Made by a program: the position numbers and the translations under genes | Notes under the pieces: model-generated | Told to the model about the DNA's origin: nothing | What the model saw: only the letters and a program-made list of their open reading frames with translations | Database searches by the model: none | In this document: positions 34,759-43,602 of the stretch, piece by piece | Position numbering within the stretch: position 1 is the stretch's first letter | Layout: each line of letters starts with the position of its first letter | Assembly: GCA_050949175.1 (NCBI GenBank) | Contig: JBMNFG010000009.1 | Coordinates: forward strand, 558,001 to 622,000 | Direction: 5' to 3' | Origin: UBA4971 sp900019985 | Lineage (GTDB): Bacteria; Bacillota; SHA-98; UBA4971 | DNA: 64,000 nucleotides

Positions 34759-35932
34759 GGCTATGCCGGTTCGAACTGAAGACAGCCTTCCGAAGACTGC
34801 TGACGCAGTGGTTATCGGCGGCGGTGTGATCGGGACATCCATCGCTTACCACCTGGCAAAGAGGAAGTTTGGACATGTGGTGCTTGTGGAGAAGTCTTAC
34901 CTTGCTTCAGGGTCCACAGGGCGCTGCGGGGCAGGGGTCAGACAGCAATGGGGCACAAAGCTTAACTGCCTCCTGTCTATCGAAAGTGTTAAAGCCTTCG
35001 AGAGGATGGATGAGGAGCTGGGTTACCCAAGGAGTATCGAGTTTAAGCAAGGCGGCTATCTCTTATTGGCATATTCCCAGAGAGAAGCTGAGCAGTTCAA
35101 GAAGAACGTTAAGCTCCAGAAAGAGCTGGGTATACCTGTCAGGCTCTTAACTCCCGGGGAAGCAAAGGAAATCGTACCTATACTGAATACGGACGGTATC
35201 TATCTGGCCACGTTCTGCCCTACAGACGGCCACGCCAATCCCTTTATTGTTACGTACGCTTACGCTAATGCAGCAAAAAGGCTGGGTGCAGGGATACATA
35301 CTTTCACTGAAGCCTGTGAGATCACCACCGGATCCGGAAGAGTTGAAAGCGTACGGACTAACAAAGGGACGATCAACACCAGGGTAGTGATTAATGCCGC
35401 AGGGCCTTACTCAGGAGTAGTTGCAAAAATGGTAGGCCTTGATATCCCGTTCTATCCTGAGAGGCACCAGATCCTTGTGACAGAACCTGTGGAACCGGTG
35501 TTAGGCCCTATGGTGATGTCCTTTTCCCGGAGATTTTACTGTCAGCAAACCCCTCACGGGAGTTTTATCATGGGTATGGCAGATCCCAAAGAGAAACCGG
35601 GCTTTTCCATCTCTGCAACTTGGGAATTCCTGGTTGAAATGGCAGCAGAGATTACAAAGGTGCTGCCTCCGCTGAAAGCGCTGTCAGTGGTAAGGCAGTG
35701 GGCAGGCCTGTACGACATGACGCCTGATGCCCACCCGATCCTCGGGAGCACGCCATGTGAAGGGTTCTACCTGGCATGCGGGTTCTCCGGACACGGGTTT
35801 ATGCTGGCACCTGTGACAGGTAAGCTTATCAGTGAAATCGTATGTGATGAAGAGCCTTCCATCGATATTTACGGACTTGACCTGGGAAGATTTGAACGGG
35901 GAGAACTGGTTATTGAGCCATCAGTGGTATGA
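34745..35932 (+). CDS. FAD-dependent amine/amino-acid dehydrogenase (DadA/SoxB/HcnC-like)
   Basis: A 395-residue flavoprotein of the D-amino-acid oxidase fold. It has FAD-binding AVVIGGGVIGTSIAYHLAK, the segment LASGSTGRCGAGVRQQWGTK, VVINAAGPYSGVVAKMVGL, and a C-terminal GLYDMTPDAHPILGSTPCEG with CGFSGHGFMLAPVTG that is usual in SoxB and glycine oxidase relatives. It is probably the substrate-oxidising subunit, acting on a secondary amine or amino acid (sarcosine, proline, glycine or similar). Which substrate cannot be read from sequence. ATG 34745 is behind GAGGGTGG. Confidence 0.88.
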   Translation: MICHEAMPVRTEDSLPKTADAVVIGGGVIGTSIAYHLAKRKFGHVVLVEKSYLASGSTGRCGAGVRQQWGTKLNCLLSIESVKAFERMDEELGYPRSIEFKQGGYLLLAYSQREAEQFKKNVKLQKELGIPVRLLTPGEAKEIVPILNTDGIYLATFCPTDGHANPFIVTYAYANAAKRLGAGIHTFTEACEITTGSGRVESVRTNKGTINTRVVINAAGPYSGVVAKMVGLDIPFYPERHQILVTEPVEPVLGPMVMSFSRRFYCQQTPHGSFIMGMADPKEKPGFSISATWEFLVEMAAEITKVLPPLKALSVVRQWAGLYDMTPDAHPILGSTPCEGFYLACGFSGHGFMLAPVTGKLISEIVCDEEPSIDIYGLDLGRFERGELVIEPSVV

Positions 35933-35980
35933 GGACGTCAGGTTTTACGATTATTGCGGCAGGCAGGGGAGGGTATTCGT

Positions 35981-36391
35981 ATGAGTTTGGCTATAGACGC
36001 ATTGCGATGCACAGGATGTAAGCTTTGTCAGATAGTTTGCTCTGTGGCAAACTTCGGAGAGAACAACCCGAAGAAAGCAGCGATAAGGATAGTATCTAAG
36101 TTGTTTACAGAAGCCAGATACGAAGTTGTCGTCTGCGACCAGTGTGGTGAATGCATAGACGCATGTCCTTTTGAAGCCATCAGTTTAGTTGAAGGAGTTG
36201 TAACCATTGATCCCGAGTTATGCACCAACTGCGGAATCTGCGTGGATGCATGTCCCAAGGATGCCATGTTTACCCATGGAGAAGTAGATCACCCGATAAA
36301 ATGCATCCTGTGCGGCGAGTGTGCGAAGCTTTGCCCCAGAGGGATCCTTGGCAGCCTGGAAGCAGCCGATGAAGGGAAGGTGGCGGGTTAA
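35981..36391 (+). CDS. Polyferredoxin with four [4Fe-4S] motifs (AOR-associated)
   Basis: A 136-residue protein with four complete CxxCxxCxxxC motifs: CTGCKLCQIVC, CDQCGECIDAC, CTNCGICVDAC and CILCGECAKLC. Four [4Fe-4S] clusters make it an electron wire. It is directly followed (start shares the preceding stop) by the aldehyde oxidoreductase gene, so it is the likely electron acceptor subunit, like the small subunit of multi-subunit AOR enzymes. ATG 35981 lies after AGGGGAGGG. Confidence 0.88.
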   Translation: MSLAIDALRCTGCKLCQIVCSVANFGENNPKKAAIRIVSKLFTEARYEVVVCDQCGECIDACPFEAISLVEGVVTIDPELCTNCGICVDACPKDAMFTHGEVDHPIKCILCGECAKLCPRGILGSLEAADEGKVAG

Positions 36392-38245
36392 ATGTACGGA
36401 TACGCAGGCAATATTCTCCGAGTGGATTTATCTTCTGAAAACATTGCCATTGAGCCCCTCACTGAAGAGCTGGTTGATAAATACATAGGAGGCCGTGGAT
36501 TCGGTGCCTACTATGTATACAAAGAAGTCCCGCAAGGTGCTGATCCATACGGGCCCGGCAACATCCTGGTTTTCGCGTCAGGCCCTTTTGCGGGGTTGCT
36601 TTTGCCTGCCGGGTCAAAGACAAGCATCTCTGCGAAGAGCCCTGCCACAGGGATTTACGGTGACAGCAATGTCGGAGGCCACCTGGCAGGGGAGATGAAA
36701 TACGCAGGATGGGATGCAATTGTCATCAGAGGCAGGGCAAACTCCCCGTGCTATCTCTTCATCGATGACGACAGGGTAGAGATCAGGCCTGCCGGCCACA
36801 TCTGGGGGAAAGGTGCGATAAAGACAGAAGAGATCCTGAAAGAAGAGTTAGGCGACGACTTCCAGATTGCAACGATAGGCCCTGCAGGTGAAACCGGGGT
36901 TGTGTTTGCATGCGTGAACCATGATTTCGGCCGCCAGGCAGGAAGGTGCGGTATGGGAGCTGTCATGGGTTCCAAGAACCTCAAGGCTATCGCTGTGAGA
37001 GGAACTCGAGGCGTGCCTGTGGCAGATATCGAAGGTTTGAGGAAAGTAGCAAATGATATGTTCCAAGAGCTTCTTTCAAATCCGGGCCTCAAAATATGGC
37101 AAGACCTTGGGCTTGCCCAGGTGACTACATGGGCCAACTCCATCGCAGCCCTACCTACCCGCAACTTCAGGGAAAACTTCTATGAGGATGTAGACGGGTT
37201 AAGCGGCGAACTGATGAAAGAGACTATTGTCGTGCGTGACAAGGCGTGTTTTGCCTGTCCCATGGCTACAGGGAAAATATGCAAAGCGAGTTTTCGTGGG
37301 AAGACCGTTCTTGTGGAAGGCCCGGAGTATGAGACTACAGCCCTTATCGGAAGTAATTGCGCGCTGCGTTCCATAGAGGAAGTGGCATTTGCCAATTACC
37401 TCTGTGACGAACTGGGCCTTGATACTATCTCCGCAGGCAATGTTGTGGGATTTGCCATGGAATGCCTTGAAAAAGGCATAATCACCAAGGAAGACCTGGG
37501 CGGCATAGAAGCAAGGTTCGGAAGCCTTGATGCGTTTTCAGACCTTGTACATAAGATAGCGGCCAGGGAAGGCGTGGGAGACCTCCTGGCTGAAGGTGTA
37601 CGAGGTGCGTCTTCAGTATGGGGCGATGAAAGCAAGCGCATAGCAATCCACGTAAAGGGGCTGGAATGGAGCGGATACGAATCGAGAGGCGCCCCTTCCA
37701 TGATGTTGGCTTACATGACCTGTGATATAGGCGCACACCACAACCGTGCTTGGTCAGTTACACATGACATTGCTGTAGGACGCAACATCATTGAAGGAAA
37801 AGCTGCCAAGGTAATAGAGTTTCAACATGTCAGGCCCTTGTTTGATTGCTTCGGTGTGTGCAGGTTGCAATGGGTTGAATTAGGCCTTCCCCTTGAGCAT
37901 TACGCTAAGCTGTATCCTGTGGTAACAGGACGAAAGGATTCCTGGGAAGACTTGTTGCGAAAATCTGAAAGGATTTGGAACCTGACGCGTGCCTTTGCCG
38001 TGAGAGAAAAGGAGGATTTCGGACGGGCTGATGATTGGCCTCCGAGAAGGTTCTATGAGGAGCCTGTACCTGACGGACCTGTAGAAGGGATGCATATCAC
38101 AGAAGACGACCTCAACGTCCTACTTGATGAGTACTACGAGATAAGAGGCTGGGACGCCGATGGAAGGCCAACCGCGGATACTCTGACAAAGCTCGGACTT
38201 GAAGATGTCGCAACAGAGCTCCGGAGGATGGGGAGGATTAAATGA
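36392..38245 (+). CDS. Aldehyde:ferredoxin oxidoreductase (tungstopterin)
   Basis: A 617-residue enzyme of the AOR family, which oxidises aldehydes to acids with ferredoxin as acceptor using a bis-pyranopterin tungsten cofactor. The N-terminus MYGYAGNILRVDLSSENI, GGRGFGAYYVYKEV, the segment SPATGIYGDSNVGGHLAGEM and the cysteine group CFACPMATGKIC are seen; a further cysteine site is DCFGVCRL. Length fits the family. The neighbouring polyferredoxin and MoaD-like gene support a multi-subunit AOR. The physiological aldehyde is unknown. Confidence 0.92.
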   Translation: MYGYAGNILRVDLSSENIAIEPLTEELVDKYIGGRGFGAYYVYKEVPQGADPYGPGNILVFASGPFAGLLLPAGSKTSISAKSPATGIYGDSNVGGHLAGEMKYAGWDAIVIRGRANSPCYLFIDDDRVEIRPAGHIWGKGAIKTEEILKEELGDDFQIATIGPAGETGVVFACVNHDFGRQAGRCGMGAVMGSKNLKAIAVRGTRGVPVADIEGLRKVANDMFQELLSNPGLKIWQDLGLAQVTTWANSIAALPTRNFRENFYEDVDGLSGELMKETIVVRDKACFACPMATGKICKASFRGKTVLVEGPEYETTALIGSNCALRSIEEVAFANYLCDELGLDTISAGNVVGFAMECLEKGIITKEDLGGIEARFGSLDAFSDLVHKIAAREGVGDLLAEGVRGASSVWGDESKRIAIHVKGLEWSGYESRGAPSMMLAYMTCDIGAHHNRAWSVTHDIAVGRNIIEGKAAKVIEFQHVRPLFDCFGVCRLQWVELGLPLEHYAKLYPVVTGRKDSWEDLLRKSERIWNLTRAFAVREKEDFGRADDWPPRRFYEEPVPDGPVEGMHITEDDLNVLLDEYYEIRGWDADGRPTADTLTKLGLEDVATELRRMGRIK

Positions 38246-38475
38246 AAGTCACATTAAAGCTCGCCCGTGGAATACGTGAACTCTATGAACGCCTGGATGA
38301 AGAAATCGAAGTGAGCCTTAAAGAAGGTGCAAAGGTTAAAGATGCCCTGGCTGCTGTCGGCTTGCCCGAAGGTTCCTGGGGGATCCTCCTTAACGGTGAG
38401 AGGATTTGCAGGGTAGATGAGGAGGTTTCCGATGGCTGGATAATCACGGTGCTTCCGCCGGTTTCAGGCGGCTAG
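38242..38475 (+). CDS. MoaD/ThiS family sulfur carrier
   Basis: A 77-residue beta-grasp protein ending VLPPVSGG, the double-glycine tail that is adenylated and thiocarboxylated in MoaD. It overlaps the AOR gene by four bases. In this context it probably supplies sulfur for the pyranopterin of the tungsten cofactor, a pairing known for AOR gene clusters. Confidence 0.87.
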   Translation: MKVTLKLARGIRELYERLDEEIEVSLKEGAKVKDALAAVGLPEGSWGILLNGERICRVDEEVSDGWIITVLPPVSGG

Positions 38476-38508
38476 GGAGGTATTCAGTGGGCCAAGAGTA
38501 AGGCAAGT

Positions 38509-38535
38509 TACATAATGCCCTGCCTCAGCATATTA
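38509..38535 (+). promoter_or_regulatory. Possible forespore-type (sigma-F/G) promoter
   Basis: TACATA (38509-38514), 14 bases, and CATATTA (38529-38535) resemble the TGHATA and CATNHTA boxes of forespore sigma factors. Conventional sigma-A boxes are poor here. It sits about 60 bases before the amidase fusion gene. The match could be chance. Confidence 0.3.
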
Positions 38536-38593
38536 TGAGTTGTGGTTCTCCGAGGAGAGAAACTTGTAAATATGCCGGGCGGGGTTGATTTTT

Positions 38594-40192
38594 ATGGGGC
38601 TTCCTGCGATTACTAACGTCTGGGCTACAAGATTCTTTGATCCGGTGACAGGCAACAGCTCCTCCAGGTTAGTCATTGAAGCCACTTCTTTGCCGGGTTA
38701 TCGTGTTCGAAGTGTAGCTGACAGCGGATTACAGATTGACCTTCCCAACAGCATGCTTGTCATGGCCCCTGACACGCTACAGGTCAACGATGGCCTCGTA
38801 TCCAAAGTAACAGTTGTACATCAGCTGCCTTGCCCTCGTGTTATCGTAAGGCTGGACCATGCATCCTCCTGGACTGTCAGCGAAGTGCAGGAAGCACCTT
38901 CAGGACCCGGTCCGGCAAGGCTTGTAATAGACCTCGATCGCAAACCTATCAGGGATGTGTTTCGGGGAAAGCTGGTTGCCATTGATCCCGGGCACGGAGG
39001 GAGGGACACAGGGGGACGAGGCCCTGTAAGCCTGGTTGAGAAAAAGGTTGCCCTGGAAATAGGACGCCTCCTTGCAGGTGTTCTTAAGCGCGAAGGGGCA
39101 GAGGTTATAATGACCCGCACATCTGACGAAGATGTGCCTTCAGCCGGAAGATTTGCTCATGCAAAGTCTGAGTGTGCCGACGTACTCATCAGTATCCATG
39201 CGTTTTCATCAAAAAACCGTAAGATATCAGGTTCCAGAACTCTCTACAGCAAGGAAACGGAGAAAGAGAGCAAATTCCTCGCCGAGTGTATCCAGGCCTC
39301 ATTAATCGAGAAGCTTCAACTGGCGGATAGAGGAATAGCCAAGAATCCTCTTAGAATCCCTCCGGGCTTTGAAATCCCATATGTGGTTGTTGAGGTTGCC
39401 ACAATAAGCAACTGGCTGGATGAAGCACAGTTCCGCAGCCCTACAATTCGGCAGCGGGCTGCTGAGGCGTTGGCTACAGGGCTTAAAAGGTATTTCCTCT
39501 TTGGCCGCGGGAGAGGAAACAACCACAGTGACGTTCTGACTAAACTAAGGGCTCATCCTGCCGAGATCGCAACGCTTCCCATTAGGACCCACTTGATAGG
39601 TGAAGGCGAGGACCTGGTTGAGGTTATCAGAAGATATGTCGGAGGCATTGCAAAACCGGGCGATGTTGTTGTTGTTGCCGAAACAGTCGTCTCCATAACA
39701 CAAGGCAGAGCAGTTCTGCCTGATTCTGTCCGTCCCAGTGTTTTTGCACGGGTGCTGTGCAAGCTTCCTTCAAAAGGCGGGAACCTGGCTACCCCTCCTG
39801 CTATGCAGCTTGCAATCGACGAGGTAGGGCTCTACAGAGTGATGCTGGGGGTTGCAGCCGGAGGAATAGGTAGGCTTATGGGGCGAAGAGGAGATTTCTT
39901 CAGAGTCGCAGGGAGCAGTTTAGCCCAAATCGATGATGTGGCAAGCACGTGTCCTCCGTTTGATAAGCATGTTGTCCTCGGCCCGGTGGACCCGGGTGAA
40001 GTTGCCAAGAAGATAAAGCACAAAGTAGGCGTAGACATAGCAATAGTAGATGTAAACGATCTTGGCCGTGTGGATATCCTGGCAATAACAGACGACAAAG
40101 CCCTGGCTTGGGTGACAAAGGCACTCAAAAGCAATCCACTGGGAAACGATGACCAGCAGACCCCTATTGCCATCTTAAGGCCTATCTTTTGA
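38594..40192 (+). CDS. N-acetylmuramoyl-L-alanine amidase fused to an F420-0:glutamate ligase-like domain
   Basis: A 532-residue fusion. Residues about 1-115 form an AMIN-like beta-rich domain. An amidase_3 domain follows (about 120-305) with all expected zinc and catalytic residues: DPGHGGRDTG, VALEIG, SIHAF and VVVEVATISN. The last 220 residues match the CofE-like F420 ligase fold (GDVVVVAETVVSITQGRAV, GNLATPPAMQLAIDEVG, DDVASTCPPFDKHVVLGP, DDQQTPI). No N-terminal signal or membrane helix is seen, recalling the cytoplasmic mother-cell lysis amidases CwlC/CwlH. ATG 38594 has GGGCGGGG nine bases upstream. The reading frame is unbroken across the junction, so the fusion is not an obvious assembly artefact. 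Confidence 0.82.
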   Translation: MGLPAITNVWATRFFDPVTGNSSSRLVIEATSLPGYRVRSVADSGLQIDLPNSMLVMAPDTLQVNDGLVSKVTVVHQLPCPRVIVRLDHASSWTVSEVQEAPSGPGPARLVIDLDRKPIRDVFRGKLVAIDPGHGGRDTGGRGPVSLVEKKVALEIGRLLAGVLKREGAEVIMTRTSDEDVPSAGRFAHAKSECADVLISIHAFSSKNRKISGSRTLYSKETEKESKFLAECIQASLIEKLQLADRGIAKNPLRIPPGFEIPYVVVEVATISNWLDEAQFRSPTIRQRAAEALATGLKRYFLFGRGRGNNHSDVLTKLRAHPAEIATLPIRTHLIGEGEDLVEVIRRYVGGIAKPGDVVVVAETVVSITQGRAVLPDSVRPSVFARVLCKLPSKGGNLATPPAMQLAIDEVGLYRVMLGVAAGGIGRLMGRRGDFFRVAGSSLAQIDDVASTCPPFDKHVVLGPVDPGEVAKKIKHKVGVDIAIVDVNDLGRVDILAITDDKALAWVTKALKSNPLGNDDQQTPIAILRPIF

Positions 40193-40246
40193 TCTCTTCA
40201 TCTCTTTGCATTATCCCGCTCCAGGCCGCATACATAGGGTACTGCT

Positions 40247-41862
40247 ATGAAGACGCAGTCCTTCCTAAGCGGTACACTGACGCTTCTCGGTGCGGGGATT
40301 ATTACGAAAGCCCTGGGCGCCCTGTTCGTCATTCCCCTTACAAGGCTGATAGGTGCGGAAGGTGTCGGCCTCTTGCAGATGGCATCTCCGGTGTTCGTGG
40401 CAGCAGTGGTGCTTTCGGCATCGGGAATCCCCACTGCCACGTCTAAACTCGTGTCAGCAAGGCTTGCAGCCGGTGATGAACACGGTGTAAGGCAGGTTGT
40501 ATTTGTATGTCTTGCTGCCATGGCCCCTGTTGGGATGCTTTGTTCATATGCCCTGTATACTTTTGCAGGCGAGATTGCAGCCTTTCTTGTGAAAGACCCC
40601 AGGGTGTTCTTTCCGCTGCGGTGTTTGTCTCCTGCCATTTGTTTTGTCACATGTTCTGCGGTCTTCAGAGGTTATTTCCAGGGCCTCAGGATTATGGCTC
40701 CTAGTGCTATCAGCAGCATTACAGATCAGGCAACCAGGGTCGTCATAGGGCTTGGCCTGGCTTACGCGCTTTTGCCGCGAGGTGTTCACTGGTCTGCTGC
40801 AGGTGCTGCCATAGGAGGATCTTGCGGGTCGTTCGCAGGCCTTATGCTTCTTATCATACACTTCATACGGTCGGAGAGAAGGCGAATCACACAAACAAGC
40901 AGGCATAAGCAGGTCTTGCAGGAAGGGCAGCGGCTCTTTGGGGAAGTCGAGGCTTTTCCACCTTGACGGAGATCGTAAGGATCGCGGCTCCCGTGACTGT
41001 GTCTGCACTCATATGGCCCACACAGGATTTTCTCAACGCTTCCATTATCCCTGCAAGGCTTCAACAGATAGGGTTCTCTGTTTCCCGTTCAGCTGAGCTC
41101 TACGGACGTTTGTCAGGCATGGCTTTGGGTTTGGTGGCTCTGCCTTGTGTTGTCACAACTGCCATGGCGGTAAACCTGGTCCCGCGGGTAGCTGCATCTC
41201 ATGCTAAAGGCGAAAGACAAAGGATAGTCCGGTTAGCAGAGAACGCAGTAAGAGGTGCAATGCTTGTGGGAATTCCTGCTTCAGCGGGGCTTTTCGCACT
41301 GCCTGCAGAGATAAGTACACTCGTCTTCGGGGACCCCGGTGCAGGAGTTCCCCTTAAAGTAATGGCATTTAGCTCGGCATTCCTGTGCATCCAGCAGACG
41401 ACGGGTAGTGTCTTGAACGGCCTGGGAAAGGTAAGCATACCCCTTCGAAACAGCCTCATCGGGGTCATATGTGCCACCACAGCCAATTACGTCTTAACAG
41501 GTATTCCAGGCATCGGTATCAGAGGAGCTGCTCTTGGAATCGGACTTGGATTCCTCATAACAGGGTCCCTCAACGCAGCAGCATGCGGGAGTCTGACAGG
41601 AAGGGGGCTTAGGCTTCTTGCAGTGGGGTGGCGCGCAGCAGTAGGTTCTTTAATAATGTTCCCCGTGGTCCAGGCCGCAAACAGCCTTTTGCTTATGTAT
41701 ACCTTGAGTTCAGCCATATCTGCGTCTTTGGCAATCCTCGTAGGCCTGGTTGTATACGGACTTGCCCTGATCTTTCTGGGAGAATTCAGTTCCCGGGAGA
41801 TAGCAGTCATCCCTGTTTTGGGCAATGCTCTGTCCTGTCGGTTTGTGGGAAAGCCCCGCTAG
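40247..41862 (+). pseudogene. spoVB: SpoVB/MATE-like lipid flippase, split by a frameshift
   Basis: A PST/MurJ-like exporter. The first half, read from ATG 40247 to 40966, contains TLTLLGAGIITKALGALFVI, LTRLIGAEGVGLLQMASPVF and about six membrane helices. The second half continues in another frame from about TTG 40963 to 41862 with TEIVRIAAPVTVSALIW and eight or so further helices. Together they give about 538 residues, the usual length of stage V sporulation protein B, which supports spore cortex synthesis. A one-base loss (or two-base gain) near 40910-40960 explains the split. The halves overlap by four bases (TTGA), so reinitiation could still yield both parts. Sequencing error is equally possible. 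Confidence 0.78.
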
Positions 41863-41976
41863 GAATCACCAATCCCGCACCTCGTAATCTGCTTTCCTTG
41901 TTAGCCGGTAAGGCGTCCTTTCGCCGGTTAGGAAAAACTCCGATCCTCAGCAGGAAATCTCAGTCAGATGTCAAAG

Positions 41977-41991
41977 TATCATACTGTGATA
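41977..41991 (+). promoter_or_regulatory. Inverted repeat upstream of the GntR regulator
   Basis: TATCA (41977-41981) and TGATA (41987-41991) form a palindrome with a five-base centre, 30 bases before the regulator start. It could be an operator for autoregulation, but it does not match a known LldR/FadR site closely. Confidence 0.3.
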
Positions 41992-42020
41992 GGGTCATCC
42001 TACAACTATTCGAAGGGGTG

Positions 42021-42764
42021 ATGGATGCTACTGAGATGGAACCTGTAAAGCGTGTAAGGGTAGTAGATATTGTGTGTGAAAAACTTGTAAGTGCAATATC
42101 AGAAGGCAGGTTCGATGCAGGCTCGAAGCTCCCGCCTGAACACGACCTTGCCGAGATGCTGCAGGTGAGCAGAAATGCACTTCGGGAAGCAGTCCGTCAG
42201 CTGGAAGCCATGGGCGTAGTTACAGTCAGGCACGGTGATGGGACGTATGTTAACCGCGTTACCGCAAACACCCTGGTTACCCGTGCCCTTCAATTCTTCA
42301 CTTTGGACGGAAGGGCCCTTATCGACCTCGTTGAAGCCCGTGAAGCCATTGAAGTTTCTGCAGCTATGCTGGCAGCTGAGCGTGCAGATGAAAAGGAGGT
42401 CGAAGCTCTCCTGGGGCTGGTCCGTGATATGAGTAATCTCATAGACAGCCCCGAGGAGTATGCAGAAAAAGACTTCGCGTTTCACGTAATGGTTGTGGAA
42501 GCGTCAAAGAACCAGGTCCTGATGGAGCTTTTTTCTACAATCCAGGATATCCTCATGGTCCAGTTGCGAAAAATAATGGGACTTTATGGAGTGACGATTG
42601 ACTCGTACGGCTATCACCTGAAGGTTGCGTTGGCTATAGCCGATAAAAACGGAGAGGCTGCAGGATTTGCCATGAGGAACCATTTCAGAAAGGTTGCTAA
42701 ACCTTATGTAACCAGAGTTGCAGATAATCCTCATTTGAACTCAGGAGGAGACAAGCTGACATGA
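42021..42764 (+). CDS. FadR/LldR-subfamily GntR transcription regulator
   Basis: A 247-residue regulator with an N-terminal winged helix (DAGSKLPPEHDLAEMLQVSRNALREAVRQLEAMGV region) and a C-terminal FCD effector domain (DLVEAREAIEVSAAMLAAER, AFHVMVVEASKNQ). FCD regulators respond to small carboxylates. Its position directly before etfB-etfA-glcD suggests it controls lactate or 2-hydroxy-acid use, like LctA of Acetobacterium. ATG 42021 follows GAAGGGG. The stop codon overlaps the etfB start. Confidence 0.9.
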   Translation: MDATEMEPVKRVRVVDIVCEKLVSAISEGRFDAGSKLPPEHDLAEMLQVSRNALREAVRQLEAMGVVTVRHGDGTYVNRVTANTLVTRALQFFTLDGRALIDLVEAREAIEVSAAMLAAERADEKEVEALLGLVRDMSNLIDSPEEYAEKDFAFHVMVVEASKNQVLMELFSTIQDILMVQLRKIMGLYGVTIDSYGYHLKVALAIADKNGEAAGFAMRNHFRKVAKPYVTRVADNPHLNSGGDKLT

Positions 42765-43564
42765 GAATCTACGTTTTGCTTAAACAGGTACCCGGCACAT
42801 CTGATGTGAAGATGGATGAAGAAACAGGGACAATGGTAAGGACTGAGCACAAAAACGTTATTAACCCTTTAGATGAGAATGCCCTTGCTGAAGCTATCAG
42901 GTTGAGAGACACAATACCTCAGGCAAAGGTTACGGCAATCAGCATGGGCCCGCTTCATGCCCAAAAAGCCTTGCGGGAAGCAATAGCCTTAGGTGCAGAT
43001 GACGCGGTTCTGCTCTCTCACAAACATTTCGGAGGGTCTGATACTTTAGCGACAGGCAAGGCATTGGCACAGGCGCTTGTAAATCTGGCAGGCGGTTCCC
43101 TCGGCCCAGACGATCTCATTCTTTGCGGAGAACGTGCAACTGACGGAGAAACAGGGCAGGTAGGTCCTATGGTATCTGCAATTTTGGATGTTCCTGTAGT
43201 GACCTACGTCCGAAAGATCGTCCTAGAAGGCCGACATATTGTGGCTGAGAGGGTAGTAGAAGAAGGAACGGAAGTTGTCAGACTGCCTCTGCCTGCTGTT
43301 ATAACTGTAGTAAAAGATATCAATCAACCCGGGTTTCCCACTCTTGCCGGAAAACTGAAAGCCAAAACTTGCGACATTCCTGTCCTCATACCGGATGATC
43401 TGGGCCTTTCCCGTGATGACATCGGGCTTAGCGGTTCACCGACACGGGTTGTCAAGATATTTAGGCCCAAGCTAAGCCGGGACACGGTTATCCATCAACA
43501 AGATACTAGTGGTGTTGCGGTAGATGCCCTTCTCGATTTCCTTGAAGAACGCGGCGTAATCTAA
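42761..43564 (+). CDS. etfB: Electron transfer flavoprotein beta subunit (LctB-like)
   Basis: A 267-residue ETF beta subunit: MRIYVLLKQVPGTSDVKMD at the start, the segment NPLDENALAEAIRLRD, and LILCGERATDGETGQVGPMV for nucleotide binding. Located between the GntR regulator and etfA. In Acetobacterium the LctBCD complex couples lactate oxidation by NAD to ferredoxin oxidation. The DGETGQVG stretch occupies the place where bifurcating ETFs bind their second FAD, suggesting but not proving bifurcation. Confidence 0.93.
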   Translation: MRIYVLLKQVPGTSDVKMDEETGTMVRTEHKNVINPLDENALAEAIRLRDTIPQAKVTAISMGPLHAQKALREAIALGADDAVLLSHKHFGGSDTLATGKALAQALVNLAGGSLGPDDLILCGERATDGETGQVGPMVSAILDVPVVTYVRKIVLEGRHIVAERVVEEGTEVVRLPLPAVITVVKDINQPGFPTLAGKLKAKTCDIPVLIPDDLGLSRDDIGLSGSPTRVVKIFRPKLSRDTVIHQQDTSGVAVDALLDFLEERGVI

Positions 43565-43602
43565 GCCAAATAACTTCTTATGAATAGAAGCGGGTGATTG
43601 CT

